Shown piece by piece: positions 32,401-42,303 of a stretch of 64,000 nucleotides of DNA. The stretch's first letter is position 1. Each line of letters opens with the position of its first letter. The stretch comes from Peronospora farinosa (lineage: Eukaryota; Oomycota; Peronosporomycetes; Peronosporales; Peronosporaceae). The notes beneath the pieces are model-generated. The model had not been told where the DNA came from. It made no database searches and saw only the letters and a program-made list of their open reading frames with translations. Where the stretch lies: positions 434,001 through 498,000 of the forward strand of contig CANTFK010000986.1 in NCBI GenBank assembly GCA_947646735.1, read 5' to 3'. Both the position numbers and the translations under genes were made by a program.

Positions 32401-33241
32401 AACGCTTTAAGAGCGACTCATCTAGCTTCCGATGCTCAAATCCAATACTGCTGTTCTCGTCGCTTGATAGCAAGTGAATGACAACCTCAGGAAGCGGACG
32501 CCACCCATACAGAAGATGCACACAGGCCAATAAAGCAGCACAACTGGCGGCCTCGGAAACAATTGTGCAAATGGCGCTTGCGTCTTGGCGCGTGTTTAAA
32601 CCGACGGCTTGCTTTGAATAAAAGCTCTTCGTTTTGCGTTCGCGACGCCGTGCCGCTGCACGTGGCCCACGCACGTACCGCTTGAACCGCATATAGCGAT
32701 TGGCTTTGCGTAGAAGCCATTCGGGTATTACAATTCTGCTATCGTCCAGTTCCTGTTGCTTCGTGAAATGGTACCAGTCGCTTTGGAAGTTGAGACTACG
32801 ATACGCAAAGTTACGAAGACATTCTTCACCCAAGCGCAGCACGTACAGGTAGATGGGCGTGTGATCAGCTAAACGCTTCCAGCGTTCGACCTGTTCCAAC
32901 TGCATTTGAGTTTCCTTCCAGCTTGAATCACATTGAAAGCGCTTACGCTGAATATCAGCAATAATTATTTGACAGCGCCAACCTTCACCGTCAAAGATTT
33001 TGCCAGTAAGATGCTTGCGTTCTTGTGGGCGACATGCTGCACATACATATAGTGCACTGGGATCGCTCACCAGGGTGTCATAGCGCTTTGGCTCTGCCTT
33101 TAATAGCGCATCACATGGTGGATGCACCCAACGTTCGCAAGCATCGCATTGCATAAGTTCCGTGAGATCAGCATCCCACTTGCGTTGACATAGCGGACAC
33201 TTTTCTGCGTCTTTCTTTTTTTGCGCGCTGCTGCAGTCCAT
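29465..33241 (-). CDS. Trithorax/MLL-type histone lysine methyltransferase, part 2 (PHD, ePHD, FYR, SET)
   Basis: A 1258-codon frame. Domains in order: PHD finger (about residues 15-70, CPLC to CAAC), extended PHD (about 440-545, FCALCFMIGD to HYHFPCAVDAG), FYRN (about 747-800) and FYRC (about 838-925) modules, then SET (about 1118-1238) with SSIHGYGLFL, the AdoMet/active-site motif RFINHSCDP and VTYDYKF, and a post-SET CDCNAPNCIGRMN. This order is that of trithorax/MLL/ATX H3K4 methyltransferases. The frame opens at an ATG that overlaps part 1 in another frame. The PHD starting at residue 15 continues the zinc-finger cluster of part 1, so I read the two as one gene split by a one-base change at 33216-33222. 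If separate, this would be a shorter SET protein with its own start at 33241. Confidence 0.88.
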   Translation of the reverse strand: MDCSSAQKKKDAEKCPLCQRKWDADLTELMQCDACERWVHPPCDALLKAEPKRYDTLVSDPSALYVCAACRPQERKHLTGKIFDGEGWRCQIIIADIQRKRFQCDSSWKETQMQLEQVERWKRLADHTPIYLYVLRLGEECLRNFAYRSLNFQSDWYHFTKQQELDDSRIVIPEWLLRKANRYMRFKRYVRGPRAAARRRERKTKSFYSKQAVGLNTRQDASAICTIVSEAASCAALLACVHLLYGWRPLPEVVIHLLSSDENSSIGFEHRKLDESLLKRLRTGESIDGEKSKPRLELEDEIATIKDQYDCRGAKRHLVHESSVELTVSGFDDVAANATTSTVAKSKGESESSLTRKSDISLESAGPTLFTTGVNMNASTLASNVHDLSAVQSTRSHGVVVQMTTASPLRGWPAMSVRGDNDGESWETSMTKAFEDTRFCALCFMIGDSRVCGRLIYTEPETWVHVNCVLWSMEVYEDVSGVLHKCSKSKHRSRLIRCDACGLMGATVGCTVPRCATHYHFPCAVDAGVSFLPTGETCCPFTPHVDIVTRRLRGTNGVSLEMATTPQIGKSSLETNLQFTRGNGDTSTTNVILSTDNGASVTVDTNGTGDIIDLSSFTEEKSNGGNSPEDPVGSGSKTLVLSEDDTESNVLPATPGSAGSAEVSFVDIKDEKTSDDGAWKPHREEMKLNGERFETVTKQTQHVLPVINPLPEPRRSLFSDPPLVSVSDLKKKRRAELKRGIKPRPMCYRVGALTVHSLGHIFVGNGSFHTRTAIYPLGYRSSRIFWSTRHLGTRCLYECVISSTEIEARRTRRQKKLENGVADSEEMENNEYDQRWQRPRAVFKITASDDRGRPILASTPEDALIELRSRVVLLYEEQRGFSASPQQIDRSTTRETERNPFLKRSSWLSFALSGDYFFGFGLPEISRHIEELPYAATTAVSRHSIVRKLRQQQQRQGHSTLADSAAATWGSGTRKRSHGVMKQSAAIAGEAVSSMVEDAEEGQSYEFAHELPSAEAFQTAERVMEQVVQAEQRAWRSSGCARTDGFEGNRLFGTPKKAKAMPRRQAFNKEASNEPMSGAANGASIGIGNTSTGGVTMDIEHLPITMQYRELRRRPFDERMLVRKSSIHGYGLFLKESVSEGQMIVEYQGQMVCQSVADERERRYEEQGVGSCYMFRLDEKTIIDATRCGNLARFINHSCDPKAFARIVAVEGGEKKIVIFAKRAIAVGDEVTYDYKFPIEDEAIRCDCNAPNCIGRMN

Positions 33242-36200
33242 ACTTCTGTCAGTAATCTGGTCCGATCCTTAAGTGCTTGTGCTTCACGCTCGATGCGGTG
33301 GTGGCATTGCAAGCACTTACTCCGCTCGAAACTGTACGTACGCTCAATAGTCCCAACGTGGTCTTTCTTCGTCTTTTCGGAGTCTAGATACTTATTGCTA
33401 CCGCCTCTGATGACCTCACAGTTTGTGCAGATCACACAGCTGCAACAGTAAATAATTGGAACTGTTACGCTCCCGTCGCGCTTCGTGGAAGCCGGTGGTA
33501 AGCTGATCGACGGTTCTAGGCATGACCCATGGTATCCACGATCACAATGTGCACAAAGAACGAGTGGCTCTTCCGCAGATAGCTCATGTGTCATGTCCGT
33601 TTCCACTCCAGCCAAACGCGTAGCAGGAACTGGGTTGTTCACGCTTCCAGCAGTAGCAACAACGTGACCGATACTGCTATTAGCTCCGCAAACGGGACCA
33701 GGTTGTCCACATATCTCACACATCTTGCAGTTGGGACAGCGCCAATACGCACGCATTTGTTCATTGTCTTCTAAACGAGTCATATTCATCCCGGGGACAC
33801 AGAACAAGTGGAATCCTTCGCCGCAGTCCACGCAAAACATAAAGTCGCAATACAGTCCAGCGCTGCCGCACACTGCGCACATATCTAGCCAACTGTCTGT
33901 ATGAGCTGATGTGCGCGTTTGTATGATCTGAAAAAGCGGAATGCGCGTAACGGAGCTGCTAACACGGAGCTTCGTCTGGAAAACGAATGCTTCATTAGTG
34001 ACTATGCGGTGATCAGCAAGTGCTGCGGTAAGAGCTGACGCTGTGCCATTTACTGATGCTGAAGGAGCAACGTCACTGGTAGCCTTGCTTTCGTGTTTTA
34101 TTCTCGTAGAGTTTGGCACGTTGCTGCTTATATCGCTGCGAGCAACCGATACCAATTCTGATGTTAAACCATTTGCCGTCCCATTCGAAGTAGCAACATG
34201 TTCTTGAGTTCCAGCTCCTCGGCTACACACGTCAGATCCCGCATCGGAGCCATTATCATCGTCTTCATCATCGTCAAGTTCATCATCGTCCTCATTATCG
34301 TTGCCATCTTCGTTATTCTCGATTAAATTGCCAGTAGACTGGGGTTTGCCCGCAAGTGCTGAATTGTTCGGTAGCTGTCGCTTCGCCGCGACTAACAGGG
34401 CGTCATAGTGGCGTCCTCCACGCTGCTTTATTCGTGCTTTGGGTGCTGTTTGCCTGAATATTTTCTGTCCTTGCCCGTAAAACCGCCAAGCCTCACGCCA
34501 AATCAGGAAGTCGCGCTCCTTAGAATTAAAAGTCACCGCGTTCAGGCACATCAGCTCAAAGTCATCCCGAAAACTGCGGAAGTTAACATTTGTGTACTTC
34601 TCGTCTAGGATCTTCTGCTGCATTGTACTAAGATCCATAGGCAACTTGATTATGTCGGAATACGAAGGCGCAATTGCCTCGGTTACAGGTTCTTTAAACA
34701 GGTCCAACTTGTCTTCGACCCCCAGACGATAGAGAATGTGCAGCATACGAACTTTGCGGCACGTATGACACTCATAATTATGCAACACCTTCGGATCATA
34801 CATAGGTTTAAACCGAAGGGAACAAGCAAAGTCTTCTTCAACCTGTTTGGCAGTCTTGATGACTCCGTCGTCCCTACGTGCAAACACTTTGGCGCTGGAT
34901 AGCATCTTATGCTCCTCTGCAGTGCTACAGCTTTCCACCGGAGTTCTCAAACTCGAGATCGATTCAGTGTCGGCCTCACGACTTGCTAATGCTGCAGTAG
35001 AATTTTCCCTCGAGTTAATAACAGCTTTGGATGGATTCGATAGATCTTTTGGTGCATCCACGATGACATCTAGTGTAAAGCCGCTGGTGCCGTTGACAGT
35101 GTGAAAAGCTGGGTGTGGGTCCGGCTCGCAGTCAGCGTGAGTCCAGTGATGACATGTCGAACATATTAGCAAATCCATACTGGTTGTTAGTTGCTCATCG
35201 TCCAGGACAAGATTACAAACGCCGCAAAATCGATTGGCTTTGTAGTAAGGAACACACTTAGTGCAGAGCGCAGCAGCCTGCAGTGGTAGTCGCCACTGTG
35301 ACCATCGTGGATCGCAATCTTCACCAACTCTCTTGATATCATCACTAGAAATAATTGGCTTAGTTCGGTCAGAAATGAAATCATCCTTCCGACGATGACA
35401 CCCTGGGCATACTACACAGGCGCTGCAAACATACGGTATCTTCAAATCCACCACAAGCACCTCTCCGTCCTCTGGATTTATAAGCGAGATCGGAGCATGC
35501 GGCGGATCACAGCAGGTTACGTGAAACCGTCGATCACACTTCGAGCAAGCTATCAATTTCTCCATCTGTTTTAGATCGCGTACTGCATCGTGCGTATCAA
35601 TATCCGTCTGGCATTCGTCTGGGGCAAGCAAGCAATAACTGCACGTATTTGTCTTAAGGTCTTCCTCACCCTTCCAACTTGTAGTTGCTAAATTTGCGTT
35701 ATTTCGGAGCACGCCAGTTTCTCGAATTATGGCTTTTTCGAGGAGCTCTTTAGAGTGAAACTCTCCTGGGATGCCTCCACTCACGTCGGATCCAGTTAAT
35801 TCGAGCATAATCGCCAGTTCACTAAACGCGCTTGCATCTTCAAAATGGTACACAACACCATCAGAACATCGAAGCAGATCGACTTTGACCTCAGTATCAG
35901 AATCAGAATCATTCACGCCATTTACTTCACTGCGAGGTGTAATAATATGCTTGTTCAAATCTCCATCAAACTTTTTCACCACGAATGCTCCTGGTGATAG
36001 TTCGCATGAGCCCACCGACGTGACCTTAATGGTTTTGCCCACCATTGCCTCGGCAATTTGGGCGCAACGTTCACTAAATGCTGCGTGTCCAAGCGCTCGT
36101 TTACTCCTTTTCATGGGTTTACGTAGAACTGGTGGCGCTGAGGTTGCTGAGGCTCGTCGAAACCCGGCTAGCAATGCTTGAAAGACGCGGTCCAAAAGCG

Positions 36201-39200
36201 CCTTCTCGGAGTGTACCTCGTATCGGACTCTTTCCACCGATTGTGAAAACATGTCTTTCACTTCCCCCATCGTTTTCGTTGTTGCTGGATCCTCTAAAGG
36301 AGGCGGTACAAACCGCTTCATGCTTCGACAGAGATATTTGGGGACCCAACAGGAGATGTACTGTATAGTCTCTCTCTGCCCACCGCTATTAGTAAATATT
36401 CGAACGAGCCTAAAATTCGCGTGGGGTCCAATTTCTTCATCGTGAATCGGCAGTAGCAGCTTCCGCGCAAGGGCATTAAGGCGCAAGACTTGGGCAGGCC
36501 ACCACCGGTTTTGCAACGCTGGTACTTTAACGTAAATCATAACGCGCGTCCCAATGACCATTGGAAAAGCGTATAGCGGCAGCGATGCCACCACACCATC
36601 GTCAAAGCGGACGGTATGGTGCATTCTGGGATGTGTAGCATGGAAAGCCATCACACGCCCCATCACCCACTGCTTATGCCACTGCAGAAAAACACCCACA
36701 CTTTTTCCGATAAACTCGTACATTTTGCGCCGTTCTTCACGAGAGTTTGGCGGGTTTCCAAATCGAGTTACAGCGTCCAGTTCAAAAACTTTTGCAGATG
36801 TGGCACGTAAAAGACGACCATAAACTTGCATCTCCGTCACCATTTGCTTCGAAAATCGCGGTCTCTTCTTTCTGCTGCGCTTAAAAGCCCTGAGGCAAGA
36901 CTTGCAAAACCACGGTCGAGCAGGGACAGCGTTAGCGTCGTCAGTACCTATCACGTCCGATATCTTGAATTCTCCAAAGCAGACATCACAAATGATAAAG
37001 ATATCGCTTTCTTCGACGTCATCAAAGCTTTTGGTAAAGTAGTCGTCGTTCGAGTCTGCAACGACTACGGTCGGTTCAGTAAAGCTCCATCCACTAATGG
37101 CCTTTTTTCCGTCAAACTCACGTCGCAGTTCAGCAGAAGATACTACCATAGTGATTGGCTTTGGAATGAGAAGAGGTGGACCTGTACTGCCATCAATAGA
37201 TGCATTGTTTGTCGTGTGGCTACCAATAGCCTGAATCACGACCGAGTTACCGTCGGTCACAGGCGGACCACTAAGATTCGTCTTCGGTTTCTTGGAATTG
37301 TCTTGCCCGTTACTCGCTTCACCTACTCGATTTCGCTTTTTGCCGACTGTTGTCGGTAAAAGAACCTTTGGTTCGCATCTCACGGTAGATACTGACCGCC
37401 TACGCGAGTATCCAGCTTGCAAGGTGCGGCAAGCTTCACAGAGCATCACACCGTCCACGGTTCCGCTTGGGTGCTGCAGCCGATCGACCACACAATTACC
37501 CACGTGAAATTTGGTATCGCAACCCACGCACGTCTGTAAAGCAGCCGATGCAGCCGCACGGACATCACTGCAGGCGGGACAAAACCACTCGCCTTTTGGG
37601 ATTTTGAACAATGGAGGATACAAAGTTGACGGGTCGAACTCATGGTCACAACCGTCACAAATCAAGACTGTCACAACCGTTTCTTTTTCGGACAAACATT
37701 CAGGATGTGTTATGGTCGCAGTATACTGCAAGTTTGCACGACGACGATCAGGTATGCCACCCTTTGCCTTCATGCGGTAGTTCTTGACCTGATCCCGAAA
37801 ATTCTGCGTGGAAGTGCATGTTGGACAGAACCAGTCACCACTTGGCACATCGGTTAGCGGCGGATTCAGCGTCTTCATATCAAATTCACCGTCACACATA
37901 TCGCAAATGAGTAGCACCACAGAAGCAAGTGGGACAGCCGAGTTATCAGCTGCGTTAGAATCAGCATCATTCGCCTTGGAGACACAAGAGCTGCAAAACC
38001 AGTCGCCTTCTGGAATATTTTGTAGTGATGGGTATACACTAGCCATATTAAACTTCCTGTCGCATCCACTACAAACCAACACCGTCACCAATTCTTGGGA
38101 GCTCTTTCCCTGAGCTGCTACATACGACGGTGGACCTGCATTGTCAGTGCAAGCAGAACAAAACCAGTCACCCTCAGGAACCTCTACAAGAGGAGGGCTC
38201 AATGCTGCCATTTCGAATTCTTCGTTGCAACCATCACATATCACCACCGTCACGAGTTCATTCACTTCTAATGCATTGGCGAATGAAGCGCAATGCCCAC
38301 AACACCACTCCACCCCTAGTTCGTCGTCCAGCAGTGCGTTCTGCAGAACCTCGTCCAGGTTCCTATCATTTTCTTGTGGATCGCAGAAGTCCTGTAGGCA
38401 AAACAGCCCCTTGCACACTCTGCATTCCGTCCACCACTCCACGTCTTCGTCGGGTTGTCTATCCCGGTCATTCACGAGCATTGCGATCGTGCGCATCTCA
38501 ATGGATCCATCCATCAGTTGCTTCATCTGCTTGCGATTCTTCAACATACACGGAGCACACCAATCTAGCGAGGCTGTCGACGATACCCGGCGTCTCTTCC
38601 TGCCCCGTCTACGATACGTTTTCTTCTTCTTCGCTCCTGTTCCTTGTTCCGCTTGGTGGCGCTCTACACAGCGGTGATGCAGTTGAGAATCATGACACTG
38701 TAGGCAACTGACCTTTTCTTCCGTCGCAATCAGTACCTGTCTGCACGTCGTACATACTTCCACTGCAGTAGTAAACACTCTCCAACCGTGATCATCACTC
38801 TTTCCCATCACTTGATTGTCATTGTCGTCATCATCCATCAACATTCCATTTGTGATAGTCATCTTTTCTGCTTTATCAGCCTTCTCGGACCTTCTGACGT
38901 ACGGGAAGGCCAGCGTCGGCACCAAAATCGGCTGTATCGCTTCATCCGTTGTTCTCACTCCCTTTGTGCGACGTGTATCCATCTGCGACCGGCAATTTAC
39001 GCACGTAAAACGGGGTCCAAGCCCTACTTCTTTAAGTTCCTGAGCATCTCCCAGCTCTAACAGACACGGCGTGTGGTACATACCATCGCATACGCAGCAC
39101 CGAGACACCTGTGCACTTTCCATTGCCTCCATCGTCAATTTAGCGCAAGTTTCCGTCGAGATTACGCCCTTGGAATCGAGAAAAAACGCATTTCCTGAGT

Positions 39201-39315
39201 CAGCGTGGATGTCCGCATGGCCTTCAGTGCGGACGCTTTTTTGAATGCAAAGAGGCGATTCCCCCGCAGTTCCCTCGCGCAAAACTTTTTCACATTTTAG
39301 ACACGTAAGATCCAT
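33100..39315 (-). CDS. Trithorax/MLL-type histone methyltransferase, part 1 (PHD array, bromodomain)
   Basis: A 2071-codon frame of chromatin-reader modules: cysteine-rich fingers at about residues 72-108, 188-256 and 298-343; five tandem PHD-like repeats at about 358-390, 411-443, 465-500, 548-582 and 772-807 of the form L-I-C-D-G-C ... W-F-C-x2-C; a Tudor/PWWP-like region (about 870-1000); more PHDs (about 1225-1303, 1351-1397); a bromodomain (about 1520-1625, with SYSDIIKLPMDLSTMQQKI and the NAVTFN segment); an acidic linker (about 1666-1694); and PHDs at 1811-1963 and from 2001. The last roughly 40 codons after residue 2031 are out-of-frame sequence. Shifting one base in the A7 tract at 33216-33222 continues straight into the PHD/SET frame, giving a predicted protein of about 3280 residues. 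Confidence 0.85.
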   Translation of the reverse strand: MDLTCLKCEKVLREGTAGESPLCIQKSVRTEGHADIHADSGNAFFLDSKGVISTETCAKLTMEAMESAQVSRCCVCDGMYHTPCLLELGDAQELKEVGLGPRFTCVNCRSQMDTRRTKGVRTTDEAIQPILVPTLAFPYVRRSEKADKAEKMTITNGMLMDDDDNDNQVMGKSDDHGWRVFTTAVEVCTTCRQVLIATEEKVSCLQCHDSQLHHRCVERHQAEQGTGAKKKKTYRRRGRKRRRVSSTASLDWCAPCMLKNRKQMKQLMDGSIEMRTIAMLVNDRDRQPDEDVEWWTECRVCKGLFCLQDFCDPQENDRNLDEVLQNALLDDELGVEWCCGHCASFANALEVNELVTVVICDGCNEEFEMAALSPPLVEVPEGDWFCSACTDNAGPPSYVAAQGKSSQELVTVLVCSGCDRKFNMASVYPSLQNIPEGDWFCSSCVSKANDADSNAADNSAVPLASVVLLICDMCDGEFDMKTLNPPLTDVPSGDWFCPTCTSTQNFRDQVKNYRMKAKGGIPDRRRANLQYTATITHPECLSEKETVVTVLICDGCDHEFDPSTLYPPLFKIPKGEWFCPACSDVRAAASAALQTCVGCDTKFHVGNCVVDRLQHPSGTVDGVMLCEACRTLQAGYSRRRSVSTVRCEPKVLLPTTVGKKRNRVGEASNGQDNSKKPKTNLSGPPVTDGNSVVIQAIGSHTTNNASIDGSTGPPLLIPKPITMVVSSAELRREFDGKKAISGWSFTEPTVVVADSNDDYFTKSFDDVEESDIFIICDVCFGEFKISDVIGTDDANAVPARPWFCKSCLRAFKRSRKKRPRFSKQMVTEMQVYGRLLRATSAKVFELDAVTRFGNPPNSREERRKMYEFIGKSVGVFLQWHKQWVMGRVMAFHATHPRMHHTVRFDDGVVASLPLYAFPMVIGTRVMIYVKVPALQNRWWPAQVLRLNALARKLLLPIHDEEIGPHANFRLVRIFTNSGGQRETIQYISCWVPKYLCRSMKRFVPPPLEDPATTKTMGEVKDMFSQSVERVRYEVHSEKALLDRVFQALLAGFRRASATSAPPVLRKPMKRSKRALGHAAFSERCAQIAEAMVGKTIKVTSVGSCELSPGAFVVKKFDGDLNKHIITPRSEVNGVNDSDSDTEVKVDLLRCSDGVVYHFEDASAFSELAIMLELTGSDVSGGIPGEFHSKELLEKAIIRETGVLRNNANLATTSWKGEEDLKTNTCSYCLLAPDECQTDIDTHDAVRDLKQMEKLIACSKCDRRFHVTCCDPPHAPISLINPEDGEVLVVDLKIPYVCSACVVCPGCHRRKDDFISDRTKPIISSDDIKRVGEDCDPRWSQWRLPLQAAALCTKCVPYYKANRFCGVCNLVLDDEQLTTSMDLLICSTCHHWTHADCEPDPHPAFHTVNGTSGFTLDVIVDAPKDLSNPSKAVINSRENSTAALASREADTESISSLRTPVESCSTAEEHKMLSSAKVFARRDDGVIKTAKQVEEDFACSLRFKPMYDPKVLHNYECHTCRKVRMLHILYRLGVEDKLDLFKEPVTEAIAPSYSDIIKLPMDLSTMQQKILDEKYTNVNFRSFRDDFELMCLNAVTFNSKERDFLIWREAWRFYGQGQKIFRQTAPKARIKQRGGRHYDALLVAAKRQLPNNSALAGKPQSTGNLIENNEDGNDNEDDDELDDDEDDDNGSDAGSDVCSRGAGTQEHVATSNGTANGLTSELVSVARSDISSNVPNSTRIKHESKATSDVAPSASVNGTASALTAALADHRIVTNEAFVFQTKLRVSSSVTRIPLFQIIQTRTSAHTDSWLDMCAVCGSAGLYCDFMFCVDCGEGFHLFCVPGMNMTRLEDNEQMRAYWRCPNCKMCEICGQPGPVCGANSSIGHVVATAGSVNNPVPATRLAGVETDMTHELSAEEPLVLCAHCDRGYHGSCLEPSISLPPASTKRDGSVTVPIIYCCSCVICTNCEVIRGGSNKYLDSEKTKKDHVGTIERTYSFERSKCLQCHHRIEREAQALKDRTRLLTEVWTAAARKKRKTQKSVRYVNASGMLISRNLCNAMLANVGCIHHVMRY

Positions 39316-40661
39316 TCTAGATAGAGGTCGAAGCTTACTGCAAAACGTCCAATTGCACGTCCTAAATACCGCTTCCTGCCGTTGCTTCCTACGCTTGGAG
39401 CAAAGGACCTACTTCACGAAAGTGAAAGAGCGGCATGGGATTGGTGGAAATAAAGGTCTTATCAATTTTGAAAAAGGGGGCGTTATTTATCAACCACTTT
39501 TTATCAAACACCTTTTTGGTAACATCAACTACAGTACTGTACTGTACCTCTAATCTTACAGTATCAAAATCTGACTACTGTTATCAGAAAAGAATGAAAT
39601 TACGAAAAAAACGTAACGATTTTGATAAATATCAAGCTTTCTGTGTTTAGTGCTTCTATATCTTCTGCTGCGTGACGACGAACAGCTTCGGGTATTGTGG
39701 CCTGTCTGTTACGACATTGTTACCATCATTATGGTAGTTAATAAATATTTAGAAACTACATTACACATAGATACTATTACTGGCACGAATCGACTACTAT
39801 CTAGCACCAAAGTGTCCTGCCCATAAAAAATGACCATTTACGTCTCTAAACCTTCAAGCAAGCTGGTCTTCCACTATTCCAAAAAAACCATCGTCAGCAT
39901 AGACACCAATTACAGTTTGACATCACCGTCTTTCTTATGCCGATCCTTTTGTGTATCTGACTACAACGACATTACGTTTCTGCTCTACATGAGCATTAAT
40001 TGCCGCTCTTGCTTGTTCTAGGGAAGTATAGACAAGCTGCGGAGGTGGTGCAAGATTGGTTTAAATGGGGATAAAAGCCTATTTCTACTTAAAGTAAAGC
40101 GGGTGATGAGCTTTCTGACGAATTAGATGTTTATAAATTTGGGGCGGTTGATGGTTGCCAAAACGGTGATTAATAAATAATGCCTCAAGAAAACATGTTG
40201 CATGCAGCAATTTCATTCGTCGACTTGATGGGTCTTTTTAAGAGACACCAAATTTTTCATCATTAAATGTCAGTACAAAGAGGTCAATTATTATGTGACA
40301 AGTAGTTTACTTTCAGCTTCAATAAGCGACCACTTGGACGTAGGCAAACTGAAAATTTGACGTCCAAGGGGTCAGCGTCCTGCGTCGAGCGACAGTATCG
40401 CATGTGTCAGAAACACATACATATCGTATAAATGCGGGACGTTTGGACTATTTATTCTAATAAAATACTTGATTCGGTATTGATTACAATTTGCCGTCGA
40501 AGAATCTATGCGGCTAGTAATGGTCCGACTACTGCGTTGTTCTATCCCGCTGAATTCAGACCAGCGATGTCCAAACTTTTTTAACACTTAATTTTGAAAC
40601 CAAAAATGGTTTTTTATGATTCTGGAAGTGCTTATAGTATTACGAGATGACAAAAAATACA
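39316..40661. other. AT-rich intergenic region with repeat remnants
   Basis: No supported gene. The first part should contain the promoter of the minus-strand methyltransferase. The segment 39600-39700 resembles 7250-7330, and 40010-40250 resembles 15520-15720, so much of this is old dispersed repeat. Short frames are not conserved domains. Confidence 0.5.
40010..40250. repeat. Dispersed AT-rich repeat, copy shared with 15520-15720
   Basis: Begins CTAGGGAAGTATAGACAAGC and continues with GATAAA and TTCTGAC blocks. It aligns by eye with 15527-15720, about 70-75% similar. No coding potential, so probably an old transposon fragment. Confidence 0.5.
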
Positions 40662-41164
40662 ACACTTCAATATCCAGCCCATTAACTGACTGAGTTAATG
40701 GCTTGCACCAGTAGCACTTTTGGTTCCTAGCAAAGATGAGTGAATGACTCTTCAAAGCTTCTCTAGGAACATTGCGCATTGCGCCTAAGCTTTTGAATCT
40801 ACAATCAAACCATGGATCATGGCGTTCCAACCAGGCCATACCAAGAATGAGATCATACCTCGAGTCCAAATCTAGGACAAGACAGCGTTCAACGCTATTG
40901 AAGTCTAAAAACTTCACACCTAAGTTTAACGGAACTTTAGGAACGGTGGAACGTACACCTGGCGAGACGAACGGTTATACTGCCACCCTCTTGCGCTTCT
41001 AGCGCCTCAGCATAAAGCTGATCCCCTTCAAGTGAAAGACGTCGGACATAATTACCCGACGCCCCTGAGTCAACTAAAAGTGACCATCGCTTCTCAAAGC
41101 CTTTAACGGTTGCCGACACAACCAACAAGCCTGGCTTGTATTCCTGTTCCATGGAAGCATCCAC
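40662..41164 (-). pseudogene. Gypsy A' protease remnant
   Basis: The aspartic-protease motif SLLVDSGASGNYVRR lies in the frame from 41164; a second frame from 40917 gives DLDSRYDLILGMAWLERHDP, the flap/C-terminal part of the gypsy protease. A stop and frame change separate the two. Similarity to the right arm ends shortly after. Confidence 0.8.
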
Positions 41165-41210
41165 AGAACCACCTGGGGCTAAGCCCTGTTTACCTCTATC
41201 TCCTAGAGGT

Positions 41211-42249
41211 TCAGTAGAACTTAGTTCTTTCCCAGTAGGGCGCCCCGCGCCTACTGGAAGCTGACGTTTTCCCCTGCCGTGCTCGCTTTATGGCTAGGAG
41301 CAAGGTTACGGCTCTGCCGATTCTGACGTTGCTTTTGCAACGGACAGCTAGGACGGAGGTGCCTAGTTCTTCCGCACATGTAATATCTATGGATAATATC
41401 TTGCTGCTCTGCAGCTTGAAGCTCAGCTTCTTCATCATGATGGGTTTCGTCCTATTAGAGGCAATTGAATCATACCGTGGCAGACCATAGCGAGCATATT
41501 TGAAAGTAAACACAGCGTTAAACGCTATGCTCACTGCCTCTTCGAAAGCTGAAGGCTGGACACGAAAACCTTCTGTCCTGGCGACCCCAGTACGAAGTCC
41601 TTTCATAAAAATGGTTACTCGGACTTCCTCTACCAGAGGGTCTTGCTGCATAGCAGCAATGAGAGTTCTCAACTCTTGGACATAGTCCGACAATTCTTTC
41701 TTACCTTGTTGGGTAGCTAAGAAGCGTGATCGCACACGATAAGCCTGATTAGGCGGTGCAAACACGCAAGTTAATTGCTTTTTAAGCATTTCCCACGTGG
41801 AAAAAGCAGCGTTTACAGAGACATCGCTCGTTAGAGACCACTCTCTATCTCTTCCACCAAGCTTAGAATGGTCAGGCCAGCTCTTTGCTTTTTTTCTGAC
41901 ACAATCATGGCGGCATCCATTGCCATTTCAACTTCTCGGATCTAGAGGAGAAAAATTTCTCCCTCCTTCCCCTCAAAGGTTTAGCGTCTAAAACGAGTGG
42001 GCGAGACTTTGGATCTGCATCGGCCACAAGTACCGGGGTATACTGCGTAGGCGCAGCTGACGCTGCCGGGTCGTGGACCTGCCCGAGTAGCGTTGCCTCA
42101 TAACGCATGAAGGCCTCGAGGCGAGCATTGAGGACCTCTGGGCCTTGGGCCAAAAGATTCTCGATTTGATCGGACTCAACGAACGCAGATAATTTATCTA
42201 GTGCGAGTCGTTGCGCCTCAGAGGGGTGATTTTGACTCTCCATCCTCAC
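41211..42249 (-). pseudogene. Gypsy A' gag remnant
   Basis: Two frames: 42249-41905 starts MRMESQNHPSEAQRLALDKL, and 41789-41211 contains YRVRSRFLATQQGKKELSDY and FMKGLRTGVARTEGFRVQPS, the retrotransposon gag core. A frame break separates them. A further frame holds a zinc-knuckle-like YYMCGRTRHLRPSC that lacks the first cysteine. Confidence 0.8.
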
Positions 42250-42303
42250 AAGAAGGCCATTCTTAAAGACTCAGGTGTAGGGTTGACTACAAGTGCTACC
42301 AAG

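Noticed and set aside
33100..33241. Two separate overlapping genes (PHD protein and SET protein)
   Set aside because: The overlap is out of frame, the second frame begins mid-way through a continuous zinc-finger cluster, and a single-base shift in an A7 tract joins them. I prefer one gene but cannot exclude two.
38130..38711. 193-codon plus-strand frame opposite the PHD array
   Set aside because: Antisense shadow of the cysteine-rich repeats, with no independent evidence.
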